DNA of 64,000 nucleotides, taken from NCBI RefSeq assembly GCF_004123795.1, contig NZ_MSSM01000001.1:1-64000 (forward strand), given 5' to 3'. The DNA comes from Lacticaseibacillus chiayiensis. GTDB taxonomy: Bacteria; Bacillota; Bacilli; Lactobacillales; Lactobacillaceae. This document shows, piece by piece, positions 7,734 through 17,068 of this stretch. The position numbers were made by a program, and so were the translations under genes. The notes under the pieces were generated by a model. It was not told where the DNA came from. It did no database searches and worked only from the letters and a program-made list of their open reading frames with translations. The number at the start of each line of letters is the position of its first letter. Position 1 is the stretch's first letter.

Positions 7734-8574
7734 GATTGCGGCGTTGATCAACCACGAAGATGCCAAGATTGCGCCGGCGATCGCTAAGGAAGAGGCCCAT
7801 ATTGCCGCGGCGATTGACGAAGCCAGCCAACGCTACAATCGCGGTGGTCGGCTGATTTACGCCGGAGCAGGTACATCGGGGCGGCTGGGCGTTTTGGATG
7901 CGGCCGAGCTGGTGCCGACTTATGGCATTCCGCCAGAACGCGCAGTTGGCTTGATCGCTGGCGGCATGTCAGCGATGTTTAAGTCCGTGGAGGGAGCCGA
8001 AGATTCTGCTGAACTGGCCGAACACGACCTGAAACACTTGAACCTGAATGCCAATGATACGGTGATCGGGATTGCCGCGTCCGGACGCACGCCGTATGCA
8101 GTCGGCGCCTTGACTTACGCGCAACAGATCAAAGCGCTCGCCGTATCGGTCACCTGTGTCGCAGACAGCGAACTGGCCGCCCACGCTAACATTGCGATTG
8201 CGCCAGTGGTTGGCCCAGAAGTCATTACCGGTTCAACGCGCATGAAGGCCGGTACCGCCCAGAAAATGGTTCTGAACATGTTGTCGACAGGCGTCATGAT
8301 TCGCGCTGGAAAAGTATTTAGTAACTTGATGATCGATGTGCAGCCAACGAATGCCAAATTGGTCGATCGTGCGGAACGGATCATTGTTGAAACAACCGGC
8401 GTCACTAAGCCTCAAGCTGCTTCCTTGTTGAAAGCCGCGGCGCATAAAGTACCGGTTGCGATCGTCATGGCCAAAACCGGAATGGATGTGGCCGCCGCAA
8501 CTCAGGTTTTGGCGGCACATGATGGGGTCGTGAGTGCCGTTTTAACCGCGTGGGAGGCTGAACATGGCCGTTAA
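7660..8574 (+). CDS. murQ: N-acetylmuramic acid 6-phosphate etherase
   Basis: MurQ cleaves the lactyl ether of MurNAc-6-phosphate to give GlcNAc-6-phosphate and D-lactate in cell-wall recycling. The 304-residue product has the whole family pattern: TEQRNPAS at the N-terminus, YAGAGTSGRLGVLDAAE (about 68-83, with catalytic Glu83), the GAEDS segment near residue 115 and STRMKAGTAQKM near 195. ATG 7660 follows AGGTG; a GTG nine bases upstream is in frame but less well placed. The gene overlaps the rpiR 3' end and the next hydrolase, so the cluster is read as one operon that imports and degrades a MurNAc-containing sugar. Confidence 0.95.
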   Translation: MAIADLITEQRNPASMHIDTMTTPEIAALINHEDAKIAPAIAKEEAHIAAAIDEASQRYNRGGRLIYAGAGTSGRLGVLDAAELVPTYGIPPERAVGLIAGGMSAMFKSVEGAEDSAELAEHDLKHLNLNANDTVIGIAASGRTPYAVGALTYAQQIKALAVSVTCVADSELAAHANIAIAPVVGPEVITGSTRMKAGTAQKMVLNMLSTGVMIRAGKVFSNLMIDVQPTNAKLVDRAERIIVETTGVTKPQAASLLKAAAHKVPVAIVMAKTGMDVAAATQVLAAHDGVVSAVLTAWEAEHGR

Positions 8575-9583
8575 TGCTGACCTAGAAACGCCCATTACCC
8601 AGGCCATTCACAACAAAGCTGTTTTTGGGGCCTCTTTTAGTTTGGTTGCGCCGGATGAAAATGCGTTATATTTTCTGGGTTATCAAGGTACCGGTGACGA
8701 TCATCTACCGTTAATGCCACAGGATCGCTATGATCTGGCATCGCTGACCAAAGTGGTGGGAACCACGACGCGTCTTCTACAATTGCTGGTGGCAGGAGAA
8801 ATCCGGTTAGATCAGCCGATCGGTTCGTTTGTGTCCGGTTTGCGATACCCACAGCTAACCGTCAAACAGCTGATGTTACATCGCAGCGGGCTACCGGCAG
8901 ATGTGGTCAACGCACATGACCTAGATCGTGCTGGTTTGATTAAGGCGGTGAAAACCATGGCAGCGATCGCTCCGCCAGACACCGTGACCATTTATTCGGA
9001 TTTGAATTATATCCTGTTAGGCTGGGCAATTGCGCAAATCGAAGGTTCGTTAGCCACCAGCCTGAAGCAGCACATTTTCGAGCCATTGGGAATGAAGACG
9101 ACAGGCTATCAACCGCACGGCATTTCCCCGGATGAATTTGTTCCGACTGAAAAGGTTCCCGATCGCGGCGGGATTTTGCGCGGGACGGTTCACGACCACA
9201 AGGCATTTTTGCTGGATGGGATTAGCGGTCACGCCGGTTTATTTGCCACGTTAGGCGATTTGACGACTTTCACGCGTCTGTTGGCAGGATTGCCGGTGCG
9301 AAATGGTGAAAGCGTGCTGCCGCCTGCTGCCTTTTCCTTGCTTGATCATTTTTGTGTTGGCGGACGCACGTTAGGTTGGCGCTGCTGGTCGGCAAAGTAT
9401 CATCAATACTGGCACACAGGCTTTACCGGTACGTCGATCGCTTTTGATCGCGACACCCAGCGTGGGTTTGTTTGTCTGACGAATCGGATTTATCCAACTC
9501 GCGTCAACCGCAAGTGGGTAAGGGTGCGCATGCAACTGCTCACCCGATTTTTCGGTGTCACCACCTCATGGCCGAATGACTGA
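8564..9583 (+). CDS. class C beta-lactamase-fold serine hydrolase
   Basis: This 339-residue protein starts 10 nt inside murQ and belongs to the beta-lactamase/DD-peptidase-like family (Pfam Beta-lactamase). Ser60-x-x-Lys63 in LASLTK is the nucleophile motif and YSD (144-146) in TIYSDLNYILLGWAI is the Tyr motif; HAGLFAT near residue 222 follows the family pattern. No signal peptide is evident, so it probably acts in the cytosol, possibly trimming peptides or esters from imported muropeptides. That role is inferred only from the MurQ context. A true beta-lactamase role is unlikely given the missing export signal. Confidence 0.82.
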   Translation: MAVNADLETPITQAIHNKAVFGASFSLVAPDENALYFLGYQGTGDDHLPLMPQDRYDLASLTKVVGTTTRLLQLLVAGEIRLDQPIGSFVSGLRYPQLTVKQLMLHRSGLPADVVNAHDLDRAGLIKAVKTMAAIAPPDTVTIYSDLNYILLGWAIAQIEGSLATSLKQHIFEPLGMKTTGYQPHGISPDEFVPTEKVPDRGGILRGTVHDHKAFLLDGISGHAGLFATLGDLTTFTRLLAGLPVRNGESVLPPAAFSLLDHFCVGGRTLGWRCWSAKYHQYWHTGFTGTSIAFDRDTQRGFVCLTNRIYPTRVNRKWVRVRMQLLTRFFGVTTSWPND

Positions 9584-9792
9584 CAAACAGACGTCATGTT
9601 ATCTTTTGGTGGACACTAACAATGCCGCCGTTATTGGGTGTATCATCGGAAGTAACTTGGGCTTTGTGCTAGCCGTTGCCTGTTGGGTGAATCACGATGA
9701 GATTGCCTCTGCTGATTTGAAACTATGATACGATGGAAAATCAGCGCCCAACCAATAGCTGGCATTTGGCTTGTGATCGGAGATAGGGATGT

Positions 9793-10578
9793 ATGAGCCA
9801 TGACCATTTAGTTGAACGACTTAACCAGCTGCACCATCAGTTTGCCGAACCGCACGCATTGCTGCTGGCTGATAGAAGCCATCTACTTTTTGGCGCCCAC
9901 ACTGATAAATTGTTCCCGGCTGCCAGTTTAATCAAGCTTGGCATTGCTGCTTATATTAAAAAGCGTGCCGAAGCGGATCCTTTTCAATGGAATCGCATGG
10001 TCGAACTGCCAAAAACGGTTGGCGGAGCCGGCGTCTTGCGTTTTATGACGGAACCGTCTTGGTGTGTGCGCGACTTGGTGACGCTCATGCTGATGGTTTC
10101 GGATAATCTTGCCGCTAATGCATTGTTGAAATTATATGGCTTGCCGACCATTTCGCGATGGTTGGCGGAGCATTTTCCCGGCACCCAATTGAACCGGGCG
10201 TTGATGCAGTCGCACGTGGATAACGATAATCGGATCACGGCCGAGGCGACTTGGCGTCTGCTGCATGATTTGTTAACCCCGACCCAGCAGTCAGCCGATG
10301 GGGATTGGTGTGCGCAGGCGTTACGTCATCAGCAAAACCGCACGAAACTTCTGCTGGCGCCAACCATGCAAGCCTTTATCGGTTGGACGGCCGGCAAAAC
10401 CGGTGAGTTGCCACACTGCGAACACGACGCCGCCTGTTTTGCAGCGGAAGGCGAGCAACTCTACGCCGTGGTCTTGACCACCTTCAATGATCGACGTGAA
10501 GACGCCATGCGCTTCAATCAGCAAGTCGGGCAGTTAATCTTGGACGACTTCCAGCAACGGCGGGATCCGCTGTTGTGA
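9793..10578 (+). CDS. class A beta-lactamase-like serine hydrolase
   Basis: This 261-residue protein carries all class A motifs: Ser45-x-x-Lys48 (PAASLIKLG), SDN at 103-105 (MVSDNLAANALL), a Glu at about 151 in the omega-loop region and KTG at 202-204 (TAGKTGELPH). It lacks a signal peptide, unlike secreted beta-lactamases, so it may be an intracellular peptidoglycan-fragment peptidase or esterase. It follows the murQ operon after 209 bp and may have its own promoter (TATGAT at about 9725). A second active-site serine hydrolase beside MurQ supports a joint role in wall recycling, by inference. Confidence 0.8.
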   Translation: MSHDHLVERLNQLHHQFAEPHALLLADRSHLLFGAHTDKLFPAASLIKLGIAAYIKKRAEADPFQWNRMVELPKTVGGAGVLRFMTEPSWCVRDLVTLMLMVSDNLAANALLKLYGLPTISRWLAEHFPGTQLNRALMQSHVDNDNRITAEATWRLLHDLLTPTQQSADGDWCAQALRHQQNRTKLLLAPTMQAFIGWTAGKTGELPHCEHDAACFAAEGEQLYAVVLTTFNDRREDAMRFNQQVGQLILDDFQQRRDPLL

Positions 10579-10634
10579 GCAGCTGCGAAGGGATGCTAAT
10601 GCAGTTGCAAAACAAAATGAAAATAGCTTTGGAT

Positions 10635-10672
10635 ACACGCGAGATATGGTGGAAGGCGCTCGCGTGTTTTTT
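10635..10672 (+). terminator. Rho-independent terminator
   Basis: ACACGCGAG / CTCGCGTGT stem (10635-10643 and 10659-10667) with a T6 tail, about 55 bp after the class A-like hydrolase gene. The remaining ~170 bp to the ABC operon hold a TTGACA at 10787-10792 without a clear -10 box. Confidence 0.85.
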
Positions 10673-10841
10673 GATGGCCTAGTTGTGCGTTGCGAGTCTC
10701 CTTTTAGGTTCATAGCACCATCAAATGCTTTGTTTCATTTTTAAACGATACGTTTTACAGAATGCTTACATAATTAATACACCGGGTTGACATCAATCTT
10801 TACACAGGCTTGGTAGGCTGTGCCTAAGGAGTTGATGATGA

Positions 10842-11957
10842 ATGAGTATTCGATTAGCGAACATATCAAAGGCTTTTGGCAACACCAAAGTACTTTCCAA
10901 TATTTCCGTTGAGATCGAACCGGGTGAGTTTTTTGTTATGGTTGGTCCGTCTGGTTCCGGCAAAAGCACGCTTCTGCGAATGATTGCCGGCCTAGCCAGC
11001 GTGACAGAGGGACGTATCTATTTTAATGAACGTGATGTCACCGATTTGCCATCCAAGGATCGCAAGCTGGCGATGGTCTTTCAAAACTATGCGTTGCTCC
11101 CGTTCATGAATGTCGCGCAAAATGTTCGATTCGGCTTGGAAAACCAAGATCTGTCTGATGATGAAAAGACTGAACGTGTTGAATGGGCGTTGAATTTGGT
11201 CCACATGGCAGATTTAAGCGATCGCAAACCCAAAGAACTTTCTGGCGGGCAACAGCAGCGGGTGAGTTTAGCACGTGCCTTGGCCACCAAAGCGCCGGTT
11301 GTCTTAATGGATGAGCCGCTATCGAATCTCGATGCGCAATTGCGAACTGAAATGCGCGAAGAAATTGCTCGATTGCACCGTGAAATTGGCATGACACTGA
11401 TCTATGTCACACATGACCAGGTGGAAGCCATGACGATGGGTGATCGGATTCTAGTATTAAATGACGAAAAAATCCAGCAACTCGGCACACCACTTGACTT
11501 ATACAATCATCCGGCTAATGAGTTTGTCGCGAAGTTTATCGGCAGCCCAGAGATGAATTTATTGCCGATCACAGTTAATGATGAAGGTGATCGTTTCAGT
11601 ATTGGGGACGCCTTTTGGACAGACAATGCCTTCGTTTTACCATTTGACTTACCGGCTGGTTCTTACCATCTTGGCATTCGTCCTGAGAAACTTGTGCCGG
11701 TTTCGATTGCGAACCCGGACACCATCACCGCGAAAGTCAAAAGTTTGCAACAGCTTGGTAATGACACTTTGATTTTTTGCGATTATGACGGGCAGTCGCT
11801 TGTTAGCCGAGTGCCTGAGCAGTTCACGGTGGCCGTCGGAGCTGAGCTGAACTTATTGTTACCAGCTAGTGCTGACGAATGGCACCTCTTCAACGTCGAT
11901 GATGGCGAGCAGATTGTTGCGGCACCAGAAGAGGGGGCAGCAACTTATGGAGCTTAA
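10842..11957 (+). CDS. ugpC: ABC transporter ATP-binding protein, UgpC/MalK type
   Basis: The 371-residue ATPase of a CUT1 sugar-type importer. Walker A GPSGSGKST is at 35-43, the signature LSGGQQQR at 133-140, Walker B VVLMDEP near 157 and the H-loop VTHDQ near 190; the last ~130 residues form the regulatory TOBE-type domain. It heads a four-gene operon ordered C-A-E-B and overlaps the next gene by 11 nt. The solute-binding protein at the end resembles UgpB and a GDPD gene follows, so glycerol-3-phosphate or glycerophosphodiesters are the likely cargo. Confidence 0.9.
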   Translation: MSIRLANISKAFGNTKVLSNISVEIEPGEFFVMVGPSGSGKSTLLRMIAGLASVTEGRIYFNERDVTDLPSKDRKLAMVFQNYALLPFMNVAQNVRFGLENQDLSDDEKTERVEWALNLVHMADLSDRKPKELSGGQQQRVSLARALATKAPVVLMDEPLSNLDAQLRTEMREEIARLHREIGMTLIYVTHDQVEAMTMGDRILVLNDEKIQQLGTPLDLYNHPANEFVAKFIGSPEMNLLPITVNDEGDRFSIGDAFWTDNAFVLPFDLPAGSYHLGIRPEKLVPVSIANPDTITAKVKSLQQLGNDTLIFCDYDGQSLVSRVPEQFTVAVGAELNLLLPASADEWHLFNVDDGEQIVAAPEEGAATYGA

Positions 11958-12879
11958 TAAAGAACTTAATAAAACGACGACCGATTCAAAGGGCAATGTA
12001 GTGACCAAGATTCGTGAAAATAACAAACCGGCCTTTTGGTTTTTGATGCCGTCGCTATTGATCCTGACTTTATTTACGTTTTATCCGATGATCATGACGA
12101 TTTACAACAGCTTCTTTGCGACCAACATTCGTGGCGAGTCGGCAAAATTTGTGGGGCTAAACAACTATTTCGATATTTTTAAAGATCCGTTATTCCTAAA
12201 GAGCTTAGCTGGAACCTTGGTCTACGTGGTCTTGTTTGCACTGGTGACAATTGTGCTTGGTGTTGTCTTGGCACGACTGGCAACAATGAAGTTGCGGCGG
12301 ATCGGTTGGTTTCAGACAGCTTTTGCTGGCACGATGGGCACGAGTGCTGCTGCGGCCTCCATTCTTTGGTTGTTTTTGTTCAACCCATCTGTTGGGATCG
12401 TCAGCTTTGCCTTGAAAGCGATGGGCGTCAGCAAGACCAACTTATTAGTTGATCCGACTGGTGCCATGATTGTCATTGTACTTGCCAGTGTCTGGATGGC
12501 ATTGGGGTTCGCTTTTCTGATTTTGCTCAGTGCGTTTCAGAGTGTACCACCGGAATACTATGAAGTTGCTGATATCGCAGGTTGGTCTCAATTCAAGCAA
12601 ACGCTGAAAATTACGGTTCCTATGATTTCACCAACTTTGTTTTTCCTCTTCGTTGTTGAAATTATCGATGGATTCAAAATGTTTGCGCAGATCGACTTGA
12701 TTACTGGTGGCGGTCCTAACAATGCTACAAACTTTTTGGCATATAAGATTTATCAAGATGCATTTGTCTTCCATAATTTTGGAACGGCTAGCGCGGAGTC
12801 AATTGTCTTAACCGTCATTATTGCGTTGGCAACATGGATCCAATTTCACTTCACAGAACGGAAGGTGTATTACGCATGA
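11947..12879 (+). CDS. ugpA: ABC transporter permease, UgpA type
   Basis: A 310-residue membrane permease with six predicted helices and a charged cytoplasmic N-terminus. The EAA loop coupling to the ATPase is EVADIAGWSQFKQTLKITVP near residue 215. The start at ATG 11947 overlaps ugpC by 11 nt and lies after AGAGGGG; the frame upstream lies entirely inside ugpC. The ATGA junction with the following permease shows coupling. Sequence (PAFWFLMPSLLILTLFTFYP) is typical of MalF/UgpA-like subunits. Confidence 0.88.
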   Translation: MELNKELNKTTTDSKGNVVTKIRENNKPAFWFLMPSLLILTLFTFYPMIMTIYNSFFATNIRGESAKFVGLNNYFDIFKDPLFLKSLAGTLVYVVLFALVTIVLGVVLARLATMKLRRIGWFQTAFAGTMGTSAAAASILWLFLFNPSVGIVSFALKAMGVSKTNLLVDPTGAMIVIVLASVWMALGFAFLILLSAFQSVPPEYYEVADIAGWSQFKQTLKITVPMISPTLFFLFVVEIIDGFKMFAQIDLITGGGPNNATNFLAYKIYQDAFVFHNFGTASAESIVLTVIIALATWIQFHFTERKVYYA

Positions 12880-13691
12880 CACATGTCAAAACTGGCGCGC
12901 GCTACTTACTGTTGACTGTAGTGGCGGTGTTACTTCTGTTCCCGATTTTGTTGGGGATTTGGGCGTCACTGTTACCGACTAAGGACATCGCGGCGGGCAA
13001 CTTCTTATCGACTAACATTTCGTTGAACAACTACTGGCAGGCGTTTGTGACTACGCCAATCATTCGTTACATGATCAACTCGTTTGTCACTGCTGGACTG
13101 ATCACCATCGGCCAGTTAGTTCTATGTACACTTGCGGCTTATGCATTTGCGTTCATGAACTTCCGGTATAAGAAACAATTGTTCTTTGCTTTTCTTGTTA
13201 CGATGATGCTGCCTTTTGAAGCAGAGATCATCCCTAATTTCCAGACAGTGAAAGCATTTGGCTGGTTAAACAATTACGCTGGTCTGACTATTCCGTTCTT
13301 CACGTCCGCATTCGGGGTCTTCATGTTGCGGCAAGCCTTTTTGCAAATTCCCACGGATCTGGTGGATTTTGGCAAGTATTTAGGTCTCAGTCGCTTGCAG
13401 TTTCTTTGGAAAATTGCAGTGCCTTATAGCCGTAGTATGATGATTACCTTTGCGCTTTATACATTCCTAACTCATTGGAATCAATACCTGTGGCCGTTGA
13501 TTACGACCTTCACGGATGATTTCCGTCCGGTACAAGTTGGGTTGAAACAGTTGCAGTCCGAAGATACGTTTGCTAATTGGGGCATGGTCATGGCAACCGC
13601 AATCATCGTGTTGCTGCCAACCCTCATACTGCTACTGATTGGTCAGAAGTTCTTCAAGCGTAATTTGAATGCAGGGGGGACGAAAGGGTGA
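12876..13691 (+). CDS. ugpE: ABC transporter permease, UgpE type
   Basis: The 271-residue second permease has six hydrophobic segments and the EAA-type loop DLVDFGKYLGLSRLQFLWKI near residue 170. Start and stop overlap both neighbours (ATGA with ugpA, GTGA with ugpB). The C-terminus ends in [11 protein letters not shown], close to the KGLTAGAVKG end typical of CUT1 permeases. It pairs with UgpA to form the translocation pore. Confidence 0.88.
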   Translation: MTHVKTGARYLLLTVVAVLLLFPILLGIWASLLPTKDIAAGNFLSTNISLNNYWQAFVTTPIIRYMINSFVTAGLITIGQLVLCTLAAYAFAFMNFRYKKQLFFAFLVTMMLPFEAEIIPNFQTVKAFGWLNNYAGLTIPFFTSAFGVFMLRQAFLQIPTDLVDFGKYLGLSRLQFLWKIAVPYSRSMMITFALYTFLTHWNQYLWPLITTFTDDFRPVQVGLKQLQSEDTFANWGMVMATAIIVLLPTLILLLIGQKFFKRNLNAGGTKG

Positions 13692-15061
13692 AAACCACAT
13701 ATAAGAAAATAATCGCGTTGATCGCAGCGATTGCGGTGATCTTAGGCCTTGTCTTTTTCCTGACCGAGCAACATAAAACCGAAGCGGCTGCGGATAACGG
13801 GCGCACAACGATCACCTTTTGGCACTCAATGAACGGGCCGAATGAAAAGGTGTTGGAGAAGTTAGTGGATCAGTTTAACAAAAGTCAGACTAAGTACACA
13901 GTCAAGCCGATTTATGCGGGCAGTTATGAACTATCCATTATGAAATATGCCAATACGGTTGGCAGTAACGTCTCTCCTGACTTGATTCAAACTGATCAAG
14001 CCAATCAATCAATGATGATTGGACTTAAATCAACGATTCCGGTGCAAAAATTCATTGATCGTGACCACTATGATCTTAGCCAGCTATATCCTGGGGTAAC
14101 AGCGGCATACAAGATCAACGGTAAACTAGCATCGATGCCGTTTAATTCGTCTAGTTCGGTCATGTATTATAATAAGTCCCTCTTTGAGAAATACGGTATT
14201 CCGGATTTGCCGATGTCGCCAACCTATAGCGACATCACCAATGCGGCTGTGGCGTTGACCAAAAAAAGCAAGGGCGCTGTCAAAGGAATGACCTTGCAGA
14301 TTTATGGTTGGTTACCAGAAGAATTGGTGGCGAACCAGGACGCGTTGGTGGTTAATCACGAAAATGGACGTGAGGCGATGGCGACAAAAGCCACTCTGAA
14401 TTCACCAGCAATGGTCAAAAGCATGAACTGGCTGCAGGATGTGATCAAGCAGGGGGCTTTCCAAAACTTCGGTACCGGTTCAGCCGCTGGTAATAACCAA
14501 AGTGCCGCATTTTTGGCACAAAAGGTCGGAATGTTCATGCAAAGTTCCGCGATGCTTGGCCAATTAAAAAAGAATGCCAAATTTAAATACGGCATTACTT
14601 TCACACCCCATCCCGACGGCACCAAAGCCAATGGGGTCGCAATTGGCGGAGCCAGCCTTTGGATCACCAAGGACAAACCGACTGCTGTTCAAGATGGCGC
14701 TTGGCAGTTTATGAAATACCTCATGACGCCTAAAGCGCAGGCCGCTTGGCAACTAGGAACTGGTTACTTCGCTGTCAATCAAAAAGCGAACAAGGTTAAG
14801 ACATTAGCTGACGCGATTAAGAAGAATCCTGCCTTGGCCGTGCCGATTGAGCAACTCAATCAAGGTAAAATCAATGCAGCTACAGCTGGTGCTTTCTTCA
14901 GCAACATTCAGCAAGAACGGCAAAACGTTGAGTTAGCTATGCAACAAATTTATGACGGAACGGATGTCAAGAAGGCACTAAACGAGGCTGAAGCAGACAC
15001 CAACGCTGCGATTGCCAAGACAAACGCTGTTAGCGGTAATTTACTCGATTACAAGCGCTAA
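13688..15061 (+). CDS. ugpB: extracellular solute-binding protein, UgpB type
   Basis: The 457-residue family 1 solute-binding protein begins at a GTG overlapping the ugpE stop. It has a [16 protein letters not shown] signal anchor (about residues 6-26) and then the UgpB-like [23 protein letters not shown] and [18 protein letters not shown] motifs. Unlike most Gram-positive binding proteins it shows no lipobox cysteine after the hydrophobic segment, so it may stay attached by an uncleaved helix or be released by signal peptidase I. The substrate is probably sn-glycerol-3-phosphate or a glycerophosphodiester, supported by the GDPD gene 560 bp downstream. Confidence 0.85.
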   Translation: MKTTYKKIIALIAAIAVILGLVFFLTEQHKTEAAADNGRTTITFWHSMNGPNEKVLEKLVDQFNKSQTKYTVKPIYAGSYELSIMKYANTVGSNVSPDLIQTDQANQSMMIGLKSTIPVQKFIDRDHYDLSQLYPGVTAAYKINGKLASMPFNSSSSVMYYNKSLFEKYGIPDLPMSPTYSDITNAAVALTKKSKGAVKGMTLQIYGWLPEELVANQDALVVNHENGREAMATKATLNSPAMVKSMNWLQDVIKQGAFQNFGTGSAAGNNQSAAFLAQKVGMFMQSSAMLGQLKKNAKFKYGITFTPHPDGTKANGVAIGGASLWITKDKPTAVQDGAWQFMKYLMTPKAQAAWQLGTGYFAVNQKANKVKTLADAIKKNPALAVPIEQLNQGKINAATAGAFFSNIQQERQNVELAMQQIYDGTDVKKALNEAEADTNAAIAKTNAVSGNLLDYKR

Positions 15062-15152
15062 CTTGTCCAATTCTGACAGCATTGCTGAACATCCAACAGA
15101 CGCGTATGATCGAGATAACAAATTAAGAAGTTATCCTTTTAAGGGAGTCGCG

Positions 15153-15587
15153 ATGATGCCGAGAGTATATTTTCTATGTACTGGCAATGCCTGTCGAAGT
15201 CAGATGGCAGAAGGCTTTGCCAAGCAACTGCTGGGACCTCAATGGCAGGTAAAAAGCGCCGGGCTTGAAGCTCACGGCCTCAATCCGCTTGCCACGCAGG
15301 TCATGGCGGAAAAAGGGATCGATATCGCCGGACAACGGTCAAAAGTGATCGATACCGAGGCGTTGCAACATGCAGATCTGATTGTGACACTGTGCGGCGA
15401 TGCGCGTGATCGCTGCCCGGTGACGCCGCCAGCGGTTCGCCGGTTGCATTGGCCGCTAAAAGATCCGGCCGCAGCTACCGGTTCGCTAGCAGAAGTCATG
15501 CAGGCATTTCGCGATGTGCGCGATGAAATCGAAATCCGCGTGCGCGCGTTGGCAACTTTTGCGAATGACAGCCAGAATCAAGATTGA
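15153..15587 (+). CDS. ArsC-type arsenate reductase / low-MW protein tyrosine phosphatase
   Basis: A 144-residue protein with the phosphatase P-loop C-x5-R in [15 protein letters not shown] (Cys9 to Arg15) and a redox pair Cys81/Cys88 in [16 protein letters not shown]. The three cysteines match the Cys10/Cys82/Cys89 relay of thioredoxin-coupled arsenate reductases, which favours ArsC over a plain tyrosine phosphatase. The start at ATG 15153 follows AAGGGAG. No arsR, arsB or acr3 gene is nearby; it sits between ugpB and the GDPD gene, so it may simply be a phosphate-regulated neighbour. Activity on arsenate is inferred. Confidence 0.85.
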   Translation: MMPRVYFLCTGNACRSQMAEGFAKQLLGPQWQVKSAGLEAHGLNPLATQVMAEKGIDIAGQRSKVIDTEALQHADLIVTLCGDARDRCPVTPPAVRRLHWPLKDPAAATGSLAEVMQAFRDVRDEIEIRVRALATFANDSQNQD

Positions 15588-15620
15588 AGACCACAAAGGA
15601 TCAATGAACGGAGGGTAAGC

Positions 15621-16319
15621 ATGACAGTAGCAATTTATGGACATCGCGGGTACCCTGCCCGTTTTCCGGAAAACAGTCTGCAAGGGTTCGAATACGCCTG
15701 TGAGCACGGCATCGATGGGATCGAAACCGACGTCCAAATGAGTGCAGACGGCCACCTCGTCATCATGCATGATGAGCGGGTTGATCGCACCACGGACGGT
15801 ACCGGCTGGATCGCCGACCTCACGCGGACACAGCTCAAGGGGATGCGGTTGGCCAATGGGGAGCACATCCCGTCGCTACGAGAGGCACTGACGGTTTTTA
15901 GCCATTATGATGTGATGGTGAACATCGAATTCAAAACAGGCAAAATCCGGTATCCGGGTATCGAGGCGCTGACGCAGGATTATGTCGAGCAGTTTGACAT
16001 GCAAGATCGCGTGATTTACTCTTCGTTTAACCACGACAGCATCAATGTGATCCATACATTGGCTCCAAAGATGAAAACCGCTTGGCTGACCAGTCGAGTG
16101 CTCATGGGATCGACCTTGCCATCTTACTTAGAAGCCGTGCACATCGAGCATTACAACCCACGCCTCGACAAAGCCCAGCGTGTCTGGACGGTAGACGACC
16201 CGCTGAAAATGAAACAACTCATGCGCGAAAAGTATGTCGTCGGGCTCATCACCAACCGCTTTGAAGAAGCAATGGACATGCGCGAGCTGGTGGCGAAAGA
16301 GGAAAAGTCGCCGGTGTGA
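15621..16319 (+). CDS. glycerophosphodiester phosphodiesterase
   Basis: The 232-residue cytosolic GDPD hydrolyses glycerophosphodiesters to glycerol-3-phosphate and an alcohol. Catalytic and metal residues are all visible: His8-Arg9 in YGHRGYPARFPENS, Glu17, Glu35/Asp37 in GIETDVQMS, and His50-Asp51 in VIMHDERVDRTTDGTG. There is no signal peptide, so it works on imported substrate, matching the ugp-type ABC operon just upstream. It ends 9 bp before a strong terminator. Confidence 0.93.
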   Translation: MTVAIYGHRGYPARFPENSLQGFEYACEHGIDGIETDVQMSADGHLVIMHDERVDRTTDGTGWIADLTRTQLKGMRLANGEHIPSLREALTVFSHYDVMVNIEFKTGKIRYPGIEALTQDYVEQFDMQDRVIYSSFNHDSINVIHTLAPKMKTAWLTSRVLMGSTLPSYLEAVHIEHYNPRLDKAQRVWTVDDPLKMKQLMREKYVVGLITNRFEEAMDMRELVAKEEKSPV

Positions 16320-16328
16320 GTGTTTAGA

Positions 16329-16367
16329 AAAAGAGGCGTTTCGAGATTAGCTCGGAACGCCTCTTTT
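16329..16367 (+). terminator. Rho-independent terminator, probably bidirectional
   Basis: AAAAGAGGCGTT / AACGCCTCTTTT (16329-16340 and 16356-16367) with T-rich ends on both strands, between the GDPD gene and the convergent phospholipase gene. Confidence 0.88.
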
Positions 16368-16401
16368 GCATTTTAAAATTGGAACCCTTAGATGAATTTT
16401 G

Positions 16402-16959
16402 TTAAATCCATCGACTAAAAAGTGCCTTTGCAGCTCGTGCATAAAGGCCTTTAGGGGAAAAACCTTCCCTTTGAATAATTGGCAACAAGCGTCTTATAAA
16501 TGCACGATTACATGCTGCGCTTTTCATAGAGAATCCTTGAAAACACTTATCATGTTCGCGGCAAGCTTGATCTAGGTTATGAACCGGTCGTTTGTTCCAT
16601 CCTTTATTACCAGCACCGCAATAATTCCCCCATGCACCGATCGGAAACAGTGCACGTTTTACCCTTTGGACTGTGTCCTCGACGCCTTCTGACTTTACGG
16701 AATTAGATAAGGCGTTGATCTGGTTTGCATATTTTACGGTTTCCTCAGATGAATTGGCTTGAAATGCTGCTTCTACATTGACTTCAGGGATCCCATTGTC
16801 GTCAAATTCGATAAATTTCTCAACTGTTTCAACAGCAGCGCGCTGTGCATCAGTGAGGGAATCATCTAAGCCCGCGCCTTGCGTCGAAGCTGAGACTGAT
16901 TGCCCTGAGTAGAGAAATACCCCTAGTAAAGCTCCCAAGATAACAATAATTTTCTTCAT
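16402..16959 (-). CDS. secreted prokaryotic phospholipase A2
   Basis: The start at 16959 has AGGAG six bases upstream and gives a clear signal peptide (MKKIIVILGALLGVFLYSG, likely cleaved after SVSAS near residue 25). The 185-residue protein has the bacterial/fungal PLA2 signature in its second half: a Ca-binding loop NYCGAGNKG (112-120), the catalytic His136-Asp137 dyad in ACREHDKCF, and a further cysteine at 150. Four Cys could form two disulfides. The N-terminal ~80 residues are acidic and may act as a propeptide or targeting region. A longer frame up to 17076 exists but lacks a ribosome site and overlaps the small membrane ORF. Substrate is presumably sn-2 acyl phospholipids outside the cell. 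Confidence 0.85.
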   Translation of the reverse strand: MKKIIVILGALLGVFLYSGQSVSASTQGAGLDDSLTDAQRAAVETVEKFIEFDDNGIPEVNVEAAFQANSSEETVKYANQINALSNSVKSEGVEDTVQRVKRALFPIGAWGNYCGAGNKGWNKRPVHNLDQACREHDKCFQGFSMKSAACNRAFIRRLLPIIQREGFSPKGLYARAAKALFSRWI

Positions 16960-17068
16960 TTGAACTCCTGTCCAGAAAATCAATAATTTGCGCCAAATAA
17001 AACAATGAACAAGAGGATATATACATCTCCAGCCAACATTACAAAAACAGTTAGATAAAGAATGATCT

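Noticed and set aside
10787..10819. TTGACA as the promoter of the ugp-type operon
   Set aside because: The -35 is perfect but no acceptable -10 occurs at 16-18 bp, so no promoter is claimed.
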